DNA from: Candidatus Parcubacteria bacterium
Lineage (GTDB): Bacteria > Patescibacteriota > Minisyncoccia > Phycocordibacterales > Phycocordibacteraceae
Assembly (NCBI GenBank): GCA_027310925.1
Contig: DAICZX010000068.1
Span: 1 to 15,486, forward strand
DNA: 15,486 nt
Reading direction: 5' to 3'
The notes beneath the pieces were generated by a model, which was not told the origin of the DNA, did not search any database, and saw only the letters and a program-made list of their open reading frames with translations. Position numbers and translations under genes: made by a program. Numbering within the stretch: the first letter of the stretch is position 1; the number at the start of each line of letters is the position of its first letter. This document shows positions 1-5,468 of the stretch, piece by piece.

Positions 1-33
1 AAATAAGATACTTATGTAGTAAGTATCTTATTT
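1..33. promoter_or_regulatory. Perfect inverted repeat, probable MarR operator/promoter
   Basis: Two 14-bp arms (1-14 and 20-33) are exact reverse complements around a 5-nt spacer (15-19). Each arm contains an 11-bp near-palindrome of form TAAGnnnCTTA, at 4-14 and 20-30, with centres 16 bp apart. The element ends 3 nt before the ATG of a MarR-family repressor, the usual place for an autoregulatory operator. A -10-like TATCTT (24-29) lies inside the right arm about 7 nt before the ATG, so bound repressor would cover the promoter. That the MarR protein binds here is inference. The window begins at the repeat, so any -35 region is not visible. Confidence 0.75.
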
Positions 34-36
34 AAT

Positions 37-483
37 ATGATTTCTCGAAAGCAGAAAGTCGAAGAGTTGTTGACCGATCTCCACTCGCTTCGGCGCGCCG
101 TGGCGTTTCGAATGAACGGATCGGCGCATGGACCGCGCGTCACTCCTGCACAATGGAGTGCGCTCATGCGCATCGAGCAACGCAAGGGGAGTACCGTAAA
201 GGATGTGGCTGAGACACTCGGCATCACGAGCAGCGCAGCGACTCAATTGGTCGACGGCTTGGTCGCAAGTGGGTACCTGGTGCGGGAGCCACGTGTGGAG
301 GATCGCCGTAGTGTGATACTCACCCTCTCGAAGAAGAGTAGGGGCCAGGTCGATCGGATGAAACGGCATGCCTTGCAGAAGTTCTTGAAAGTATTCAAGG
401 TGTTGAGCGATGCGGAATTCAACCAATACATCGCGCTCAATAAGAAAATCGTCCAAGGCTTCATGTCGGAAAATAATCAATAA
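37..483 (+). CDS. MarR-family transcriptional regulator
   Basis: A 148-residue protein of normal length for MarR repressors, dimeric winged-helix proteins that often control efflux genes and respond to small ligands. The helix-turn-helix spans about residues 53-79 (TVKDVAETLGITSSAATQLV), and the wing follows with the family hallmark DRR (89-91) and VILTLSKKSRG. N- and C-terminal helices would form the dimer interface. The start is the ATG just after the 33-bp palindrome; there is no Shine-Dalgarno site and a possible -10 box sits about 7 nt upstream, so the mRNA may be leaderless. The MacA-like gene starts 10 nt after the stop, which suggests one operon in which this repressor controls itself and the pump. 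The ligand cannot be read from sequence. Confidence 0.9.
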   Translation: MISRKQKVEELLTDLHSLRRAVAFRMNGSAHGPRVTPAQWSALMRIEQRKGSTVKDVAETLGITSSAATQLVDGLVASGYLVREPRVEDRRSVILTLSKKSRGQVDRMKRHALQKFLKVFKVLSDAEFNQYIALNKKIVQGFMSENNQ

Positions 484-493
484 CCAACTAATC

Positions 494-2002
494 ATGCTTA
501 CTTTTTTAAAATCAAAATGGGTGCTCGGAATGATCGCGCTCATCTTCCTCGGAGGAGGGTACTGGTTTTTCGTACGAAGCAGTGGCACGTCGTATCAATT
601 TGTGACGGTCACGCAGGGCACTATCACCGAGACGGTTTCTGCCACGGGTAATACGGCGCCCGTGCAAAGCGTCGCCTTCGGATTTCAGAATGCAGGTACA
701 ATCGCGCATGTGTATTACAACCTCGGCGATCGAGTGAACGCAGGAGCGGTCATCGCGAGCCTTGATACGGCAAACTTGTCAGCAGCGCTTGAGCAGGCGC
801 AGGCAAACCTTGCCGCAGCACAGGCGAATCTCGCAGGGCTCACCGCAGGGACGCGTCCAGAACAGCTCGCCATAGACCAGAGTGCGGTTATGCAGGACGA
901 GGCGGCTCTCGCGAATGCGGTCGCAAGTGCCTACGCCGCGTCCGACACCGCGATCCACACCGATGCAGATCAGTTATTTACCAACCCGCGCACATCGAAT
1001 GCGGCGCTTGCTCTCATAGTCCCCGATGCGAATCTTGCGAACCAGATTGTTCGGGAGCGTGTTGCTCTTGAGCCGATACTCACAAGTTGGAATTCTCAGA
1101 TCACCGTGCCCTCTTTCAGTTCGGGCGATCCGGCCGTCGTGGCGGCGCAGTCAGCCCAACATCTCATGCAGATTGGCACCTTCCTGAACGATCTAGCGGC
1201 CGCACTTACTGAGACGCAGCCGTCGGCAAGTGTGTCAGCCGCGACCTTGAGCGCTTATGGCTCGACTATCTCAGCTGCGCGTACGAGTGTCGTGACCGTG
1301 CTCACTGCACTCACGAGCGCGCAAACGACTCTCATAAGCGCGAAGGGCACGCTCGCGCTCGCACAGGCCGGATCAACCTCGCAGGAGATAGCCGCGCAAC
1401 AGGCGCAGGTGGAACAGGCGCAGGCCGGGGTCGCGAATGCCGAAGCAAATCTACAGAACGCGCAGATCACCGCCCCTATAAGCGGCGTGCTGACACAGCA
1501 AGATGCGAAAGTTGGACAGCAAGCGTCTCCCGACGTGCCGCTTGTTTCCATCATCGGTAACAACGGATTTGAGGTAGATACGGGAGTATCTGACACGGAT
1601 ATCGGAAAGTTATCTCTTGGGGATAAGGTGACGATGACTCTCGACGCGTTTCCGAACGAAACCTTCACCGGATCGGTGTTCTACATCGCTCCAGCAGAGA
1701 CGAACACCCAGGGTGTCATTAGTTATCAGGTGAAGATATCATTCGATAAGTCCGATCCACGGCTCAAGAGCGGTCTCACGGCGAATATCACCATACAAAC
1801 GAAACAGAAAGACAATGTGTTCATACTCCCGCAATATGCGATTCTGCAGAACGATAGCGGCACATTCGTAGAAACGCTCGCGGGGAAGACTGCGACGACG
1901 AGTCCGGTGACACTCGGCATTCAAGACCAGAATGGGAATGTCGAGATCCTTTCTGGCGTTACGCTCGGTGAGCAGGTCATCAATATAGGACTAAAACAAT
2001 GA
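494..2002 (+). CDS. MacA/HlyD-like membrane fusion protein of an ABC efflux system
   Basis: Periplasmic-adaptor-type protein of 502 residues, expected to be anchored in the membrane and to work with the two MacB-like proteins downstream. One N-terminal membrane segment (about 10-28) has no lipobox cysteine. A barrel-sandwich half follows (about 45-92), then an Ala/Gln-rich coiled-coil hairpin, the second lipoyl half (ITAPISGVLTQQDAKVGQQ, 325-343) and beta-barrel/membrane-proximal domains to the end. The hairpin is interrupted by roughly 130-150 extra residues (about 130-285) including DQLFTNPRTSN, unlike the simple hairpin of E. coli MacA. I chose the ATG at 494 because it directly precedes the membrane segment; the in-frame ATG at 410 lies inside marR and adds a non-hydrophobic tail. 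The stop overlaps the next start as ATGA. Confidence 0.88.
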   Translation: MLTFLKSKWVLGMIALIFLGGGYWFFVRSSGTSYQFVTVTQGTITETVSATGNTAPVQSVAFGFQNAGTIAHVYYNLGDRVNAGAVIASLDTANLSAALEQAQANLAAAQANLAGLTAGTRPEQLAIDQSAVMQDEAALANAVASAYAASDTAIHTDADQLFTNPRTSNAALALIVPDANLANQIVRERVALEPILTSWNSQITVPSFSSGDPAVVAAQSAQHLMQIGTFLNDLAAALTETQPSASVSAATLSAYGSTISAARTSVVTVLTALTSAQTTLISAKGTLALAQAGSTSQEIAAQQAQVEQAQAGVANAEANLQNAQITAPISGVLTQQDAKVGQQASPDVPLVSIIGNNGFEVDTGVSDTDIGKLSLGDKVTMTLDAFPNETFTGSVFYIAPAETNTQGVISYQVKISFDKSDPRLKSGLTANITIQTKQKDNVFILPQYAILQNDSGTFVETLAGKTATTSPVTLGIQDQNGNVEILSGVTLGEQVINIGLKQ

Positions 2003-2703
2003 TTGAGATACGCAACTTGCAGAAGGAATATGTAGAGGAAGAGACTCCAACTCGGGCCTTACGCGGCGTGACTCTTTCGATCGACAAGGGCGAATTCGTT
2101 TCTATCATGGGGCCGTCCGGGAGCGGGAAATCCACACTCTTACAGATACTTAGCTTCCTTGACCGGCCGACGGGTGGATCCTATACCTTCCAGGGCAAGA
2201 GCATTGATGGCATGACAGACCGAGAGCTCGCACACGTTCGCAATAAGGATATGGGTTTCGTGTTCCAATCGTTCAATCTGCTCTCACGACTGACTGTTTA
2301 TGATAACGTCGAGATACCGCTTCTCTATTCTGCTACCCAGCCCGTCAAGCGCCAGACACTTGTCGAAGAGGCCGTCCGTTCGGTCGGTCTCGAAGACAAA
2401 CTGCGCACTGAAGCCGGTAAGCTCTCGGGCGGTCAGAAGCAGCGAGTTGCTATTGCCCGTGCACTCGTGACCGATCCGAACGTCATTTTTGCCGACGATC
2501 CGACGGGCAATCTTGATTCGCAGTCTGGTTTGCAGATTATGGAAATATTAAAATTGCTGCACGATAAAGGCCGCACTGTTATACTCGTGACGCATGAAAC
2601 TCAGACTGCCGAATTCGCCAATCGCATCATCAGGATGAAGGATGGGCTAATTGAGAGCGATAAGGCGATTACGGCGCATATGCTACATGGTCCACTCAAA
2701 TAA
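1999..2703 (+). CDS. MacB/LolD-type ABC transporter ATP-binding protein
   Basis: ATPase subunit of 234 residues of a MacB-type (mechanotransmission) ABC system. Visible motifs are Walker A GPSGSGKST (38-46), Q-loop VFQSFNLL (about 88-95), signature LSGGQ (142-146), Walker B VIFADD (162-167), D-loop NLDS and switch histidine H199. Unusually, the position after the Walker B aspartate, normally the catalytic glutamate (ADEPTGNLD), is aspartate: D167, codon GAT at 2497-2499. In well-studied ABC ATPases this exchange lowers hydrolysis, so turnover may be slow, or the base at this codon may be wrong. The start overlaps the macA-like stop (ATGA), so translational coupling is likely. The permease follows after 9 nt. 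Confidence 0.93.
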   Translation: MIEIRNLQKEYVEEETPTRALRGVTLSIDKGEFVSIMGPSGSGKSTLLQILSFLDRPTGGSYTFQGKSIDGMTDRELAHVRNKDMGFVFQSFNLLSRLTVYDNVEIPLLYSATQPVKRQTLVEEAVRSVGLEDKLRTEAGKLSGGQKQRVAIARALVTDPNVIFADDPTGNLDSQSGLQIMEILKLLHDKGRTVILVTHETQTAEFANRIIRMKDGLIESDKAITAHMLHGPLK

Positions 2704-2712
2704 TTATTAATT

Positions 2713-3966
2713 ATGCGACTACCCGATGCATTCAAGACCGCCACTCGCAGCCTCACGCATGGCAAGATGCGTTCGATACTCACGATGCTCGGCATTGTCA
2801 TCGGCATTGCATCCGTGATCATTCTTATGTCCATCGGGCAATCAGCACAGGATCTGATCTTGGGTCAGGTGCAGAGCGTCGGTTCCAATCTCATTATCAT
2901 TGTTCCTGGCGCGCCGAGCAATGGGAAATTTTCACCTCCTGCGTCCGCCCAAGGAATCGTTGTCACGAGTTTGCAGCAGCGGGATGTTGATGCGTTGCAA
3001 CGCGAGCCATCCATCGACCTCGCCGTGCCCGAGGTTCGCGGACAGGCGGAGGTTATCTACGGGAATAACAGTGCGACAGTCAGTTACACCGGCAGTACCG
3101 CTGATTTCTTCGCTGTTAGCAATCTGACGAAAATGTCGGAAGGCCAGGCGTTTTCAAAAAGCGATGTGGATTCGGGAGCGCATGTTGCCGTCATCGGTCC
3201 CGACCTAGCGAATACTCTGTTCGGCACCGGGTTGGATCCAATTAATAAGACGATACTGCTAAAAAATGTTGCTTTCCGTGTCGTTGGTGTTTTAAGTAAA
3301 GGAGGAACGGGGGCGTTCGGTGTCGATATCGGCAATTTAGTCGTGGTGCCAATCAGCGTGGCGCAGAAACAGCTCCTCGGGATCACGTATTTCAACGTGA
3401 TTATCGCGCAGGCGAACGCCGCCTATGATATTAATTTTGTGAAATCGCGCATCACCTTCGTCTTACGCCAAGACCACGGCATAACAGACCCAAACAAAGA
3501 CGATTTCAGTATAGAAACGCAGGCTGACATTCTTTCCATCCTCGGTAGCATTACCTCGGTACTCACGCTTTTTCTCGCGGCAATAGCCTCCATCTCGCTC
3601 ATTGTCGGTGGCATCGGCATCATGAACATCATGTTGGTCTCCGTCACAGAGCGGACGCGTGAGATCGGATTACGCAAAGCAGTCGGCGCGACCGATACCG
3701 ACATCCTGCAGCAGTTCCTTATCGAGTCAGTCCTGCTGACCTTTGTCGGTGGTGCGGTCGGTATTGCGTTCGGTATGGTGGTGGTCGGCGCGGTATATCT
3801 CGGCGTCAATGCGTTTAGTCCGACGTTAGGCTGGGTCTTCGCATTTCCGATTTCAGCAGTCATTCTCGGACTCGTGGTATCGGGCATCGCCGGCATCGCG
3901 TTCGGTATCTATCCAGCACGTCAGGCAGGGAAGAAGAATCCTATCGACGCCTTGCGATACGAGTAA
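2713..3966 (+). CDS. MacB-like ABC transporter permease (FtsX/MacB_PCD domains)
   Basis: Membrane subunit of 417 residues with the MacB plan: a membrane helix after a basic N-terminus (about 21-41), a large extracytoplasmic domain (about 45-275), then three more membrane helices (about 285-310, 335-362 and 372-398). The typical motifs GGIGIMNIMLVSVTERTREIG and LRKAVGA link helices 2 and 3, and the C-terminal ARQAGKKNPIDALRYE is the family ending. It lacks a fused ATPase domain, so it pairs with the separate ATPase gene 9 nt upstream. Together with the MacA-like protein it forms an adaptor-dependent exporter. The substrate is unknown; MarR control suggests a toxic or signalling compound. No Shine-Dalgarno site is seen. 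The stop lies 16 nt from the convergent cupin gene. Confidence 0.93.
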   Translation: MRLPDAFKTATRSLTHGKMRSILTMLGIVIGIASVIILMSIGQSAQDLILGQVQSVGSNLIIIVPGAPSNGKFSPPASAQGIVVTSLQQRDVDALQREPSIDLAVPEVRGQAEVIYGNNSATVSYTGSTADFFAVSNLTKMSEGQAFSKSDVDSGAHVAVIGPDLANTLFGTGLDPINKTILLKNVAFRVVGVLSKGGTGAFGVDIGNLVVVPISVAQKQLLGITYFNVIIAQANAAYDINFVKSRITFVLRQDHGITDPNKDDFSIETQADILSILGSITSVLTLFLAAIASISLIVGGIGIMNIMLVSVTERTREIGLRKAVGATDTDILQQFLIESVLLTFVGGAVGIAFGMVVVGAVYLGVNAFSPTLGWVFAFPISAVILGLVVSGIAGIAFGIYPARQAGKKNPIDALRYE

Positions 3967-3982
3967 GGGAAAGTGCTCAAAT

Positions 3983-4336
3983 TTACGCGCGGCCGTAGCG
4001 ATCTTCGAGGCGCGTAATGTCGTGCTCATCAAAATCACCAAAGGCTATTTCAAGGAAAACCGTTCCCTCCGGGCCGCCCGTGACACGGTGTTCAGTGTGG
4101 CGCGGACAGAAAAAAGCGCTGCCCTCGTGCGCCTGATTTTCCTTATCACCGATGTGTATGATGCCGGAGCCTTTGAGAACGTGCCAGAATTCATCGCGAT
4201 GGTTGTGAGTCTGGAGACTGATGGATTCACCAGCATTAACGGTTATTATCTTGACCGTCGTCTTTTCATTGAGCGTGAAGCGTTCAAAGTTTCCCCAAGG
4301 ACGATTTTCTTTCTCATAGTGGGCGAGATTTTCCAT
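3983..4336 (-). CDS. Cupin protein, mannose-6-phosphate isomerase type II-like
   Basis: Single cupin domain of 117 residues. It resembles the C-terminal isomerase domain of bifunctional mannose-6-phosphate isomerase/mannose-1-phosphate guanylyltransferase. Hallmarks are RPWG (12-15), VNAGESISLQTHNHRDEFWHV carrying metal ligands H44, H46 and E49, the second cupin motif FFCPRHTEHRV with H83, and the terminal LEDRYGR (110-116). The family interconverts mannose-6-phosphate and fructose-6-phosphate for GDP-mannose and surface sugars; stand-alone versions are common, but the exact substrate is not proven here. I chose the ATG at 4336. The open frame continues upstream to 4471 but runs antisense through tRNA-Thr, so that extension is rejected. 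Upstream it is divergent from the tRNA; downstream it converges on the efflux operon with no obvious terminator between. Confidence 0.88.
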   Translation of the reverse strand: MENLAHYEKENRPWGNFERFTLNEKTTVKIITVNAGESISLQTHNHRDEFWHVLKGSGIIHIGDKENQAHEGSAFFCPRHTEHRVTGGPEGTVFLEIAFGDFDEHDITRLEDRYGRA

Positions 4337-4369
4337 ATCACAAGCATACAATGTTCCTGCGCAAAAAAA

Positions 4370-4398
4370 TTGAAAGTATGGGAGAACTCGGCTAGTAT
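4370..4398 (+). promoter_or_regulatory. Promoter for tRNA-Thr(GGT)
   Basis: TTGAAA at 4370-4375 and TAGTAT at 4393-4398 are separated by exactly 17 nt, a near-consensus sigma-70 arrangement. Expected transcription start is near 4405, about 9 nt before the mature tRNA 5' end. The promoter occupies the 77-nt gap shared with the divergent cupin gene. Confidence 0.65.
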
Positions 4399-4413
4399 GC
4401 GTTGGTATAGCAA

Positions 4414-4489
4414 GCCGAGATAGCTCAGTTGGTAGAGCAGCGCCATGGTAAGGCGCAGGTCGTCGGTTCAATCCCGACTCTCGGCTCCA
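4414..4489 (+). tRNA. tRNA-Thr (anticodon GGT)
   Basis: A full cloverleaf folds. Acceptor GCCGAGA (4414-4420) pairs with TCTCGGC (4479-4485), the D stem is GCTC/GAGC, and the anticodon stem is GCGCC/GGCGC around loop ATGGTAA with anticodon GGT. The T arm is GTCGG TTCAATC CCGAC. Discriminator T4486 is followed by an encoded CCA (4487-4489). GGT reads ACC and ACU threonine codons. Confidence 0.97.
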
Positions 4490-4536
4490 GAATCAAACAG
4501 GTTTCCATTTTCCCAATTTTTTGGCGGGCGGAGCGA

Positions 4537-4565
4537 TTGACTTTACACAATAATCATACTAGGAT
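4537..4565 (+). promoter_or_regulatory. Promoter of the orphan gene
   Basis: TTGACT (4537-4542) and TAGGAT (4560-4565) are spaced by 17 nt. The predicted start near 4572 gives an untranslated leader of about 93 nt before the ATG at 4665, far longer than other leaders here. No gene lies between the tRNA end (4489) and 4665; the stretch holds only this promoter and leader. Confidence 0.55.
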
Positions 4566-4584
4566 AGCAATCCGTTAGTTCCTT

Positions 4585-4604
4585 GAAGTACGCGGAAGTA
4601 CGCG
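4585..4604 (+). repeat. Tandem 10-bp direct repeat in the 5' leader
   Basis: GAAGTACGCG occurs twice head to tail (4585-4594 and 4595-4604) inside the predicted leader, about 60-80 nt before the start codon. It may be a small duplication or a protein or RNA binding element; function is unknown. Confidence 0.7.
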
Positions 4605-4651
4605 AGGCTGGAAGAATTTCCTCACCATCTTCCTTACTGAAACTCTCACTC

Positions 4652-4656
4652 GGAGG
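4652..4656 (+). promoter_or_regulatory. Strong Shine-Dalgarno site (only one in the window)
   Basis: GGAGG ends 8 nt before the ATG at 4665, an ideal spacing, and fixes that start codon. No other gene in the window has a comparable site. Confidence 0.85.
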
Positions 4657-4664
4657 AATTAGTA

Positions 4665-5291
4665 ATGCTTTTGAGGACACACAACGCAACACAGAACTAT
4701 GAGCAGGCTTCATTCATCCTCGGGAGGAATTTAATTTTACCAAACGAGTTGGCCGGATTCGGTTATAACGAAGAACAACTCCGATTTCTTTCGAAGACGC
4801 TACCCGCCCCAGCAAAACTGGGGAAGATGTCGAAATGTAACGTGGTCTATCCATTCATCCCAGGTCCCCCACATCCGATGTCGCTTCTTGAAGTTTGTGA
4901 CAAGCTGCCTAAATGTTTCAATTCAAGTGGCGGTTGGTTCGCAAAATCTAAAGAGCGCTTCTCACGTGAAGAAAAGGTTGGGCCAGGATGGATTGCACTT
5001 CGGGCAGAATGCCGAAGTCAGCAAAGAAGGTCTTCCTCAACGTCAGTGGCCAAGATACCAAATGCAGCCGAGATTGCCTGGTACGCAGGGATATACCTTT
5101 CCCTCCGCAGGGTTCACTTGTTCCGTGGTGCGATGGTAATAAGTTCCAGCTGTGCGTCATCGTCAGCGTCTGTTAGTATCGGCCATCACGCCGGGACAAC
5201 GGGACTCCATATCCGCTGTTATCCGGCGGATGTTTCATTCAGTGGGATCAACTTTGTGCATGTTTTCAAACGCAGCTTTTTTGAGCGGTAA
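4665..5291 (+). CDS. Hypothetical protein, possible Parcubacteria multi-copy orphan family
   Basis: A 208-residue protein of unknown function with no signal peptide or membrane segment. It resembles, from memory, a family repeated many times in some Parcubacteria genomes. Blocks I match are FIPGPPHPMSLLEV, SGGWFAKSKERFSREE, GPGWIALR, IPNAAEIAWYAGIYLSLRRVHLF and a C-terminal glycine-containing block GHHAGTTGLHIRCYPADVS followed by a basic end. The start is fixed by GGAGG, and an intrinsic terminator begins 9 nt after the stop, so this is a complete single-gene unit between two threonine tRNAs. Residues about 115-130 (AECRSQQRRSSSTSVAK) fit the family poorly; the -1 frame over 5009-5055 (PKSAKKVFLNVSGQDT) fits better, suggesting two compensating frameshifts or sequence errors. 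Family membership is moderately sure; function should not be assigned. Confidence 0.65.
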   Translation: MLLRTHNATQNYEQASFILGRNLILPNELAGFGYNEEQLRFLSKTLPAPAKLGKMSKCNVVYPFIPGPPHPMSLLEVCDKLPKCFNSSGGWFAKSKERFSREEKVGPGWIALRAECRSQQRRSSSTSVAKIPNAAEIAWYAGIYLSLRRVHLFRGAMVISSSCASSSASVSIGHHAGTTGLHIRCYPADVSFSGINFVHVFKRSFFER

Positions 5292-5299
5292 CCTTTCAG

Positions 5300-5336
5300 T
5301 CCTTGCGGTTTGCATAACGCAAGGATTTTTTGTTTT
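5300..5336 (+). terminator. Intrinsic terminator of the orphan gene
   Basis: A perfect 8-bp stem TCCTTGCG/CGCAAGGA (5300-5307 and 5318-5325) with a 10-nt loop is followed by TTTTTTGTTTT. It starts 9 nt after the stop codon and insulates the orphan gene from tRNA-Thr(CGT). Confidence 0.9.
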
Positions 5337-5347
5337 ACATGCACGTG

Positions 5348-5356
5348 TGATATATT
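5348..5356 (+). promoter_or_regulatory. Extended -10 promoter for tRNA-Thr(CGT)
   Basis: TGATATATT is an extended -10 box (TGn plus TATATT at 5351-5356). TTGTTT at 5330-5335 could be a weak -35 at a short 15-nt spacing. Predicted start near 5363, about 9 nt before the tRNA. Confidence 0.5.
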
Positions 5357-5371
5357 TCTTGAACATTGTTT

Positions 5372-5447
5372 GCCGGGGTAGCTCAGTTGGTAGAGCGAGG
5401 GTATCGTAAACCCTAGGTCGCCAGTTCAATCCTGGCCCCCGGCTCCA
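5372..5447 (+). tRNA. tRNA-Thr (anticodon CGT)
   Basis: Acceptor GCCGGGG (5372-5378) pairs with CCCCGGC (5437-5443). The D stem is GCTC/GAGC, and the anticodon stem AGGGT/ACCCT holds loop ATCGTAA with anticodon CGT. The T arm is GCCAG TTCAATC CTGGC. Discriminator T5444 and an encoded CCA (5445-5447) follow. It reads ACG and complements the GGT isoacceptor upstream. Confidence 0.97.
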
Positions 5448-5453
5448 GTACCC

Positions 5454-5462
5454 TGGTATACT
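5454..5462 (+). promoter_or_regulatory. Extended -10 promoter driving leaderless prfB
   Basis: TGGTATACT (TGn plus perfect TATACT at 5457-5462) lies in the 21-nt gap between tRNA-Thr(CGT) and prfB. The usual 6-7 nt offset puts transcription start on the ATG at 5469 itself, so the mRNA would be leaderless. Confidence 0.65.
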
Positions 5463-5468
5463 CGCTCG

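Noticed and set aside
410..493. N-terminal extension of the MacA-like protein from the ATG at 410
   Set aside because: It lies inside marR in another frame; the ATG at 494 directly precedes the membrane segment and follows the marR stop.
4337..4471. Extension of the cupin frame on the - strand
   Set aside because: It is antisense to tRNA-Thr(GGT) and its promoter; the family homology begins at the ATG at 4336.
5170..5288. Orphan protein C-terminus as a variable region of a diversity-generating retroelement
   Set aside because: The glycine-rich end loosely recalls lectin-type folds, but there is no reverse transcriptase, template repeat or excess of AAC/AAT codons in the window.
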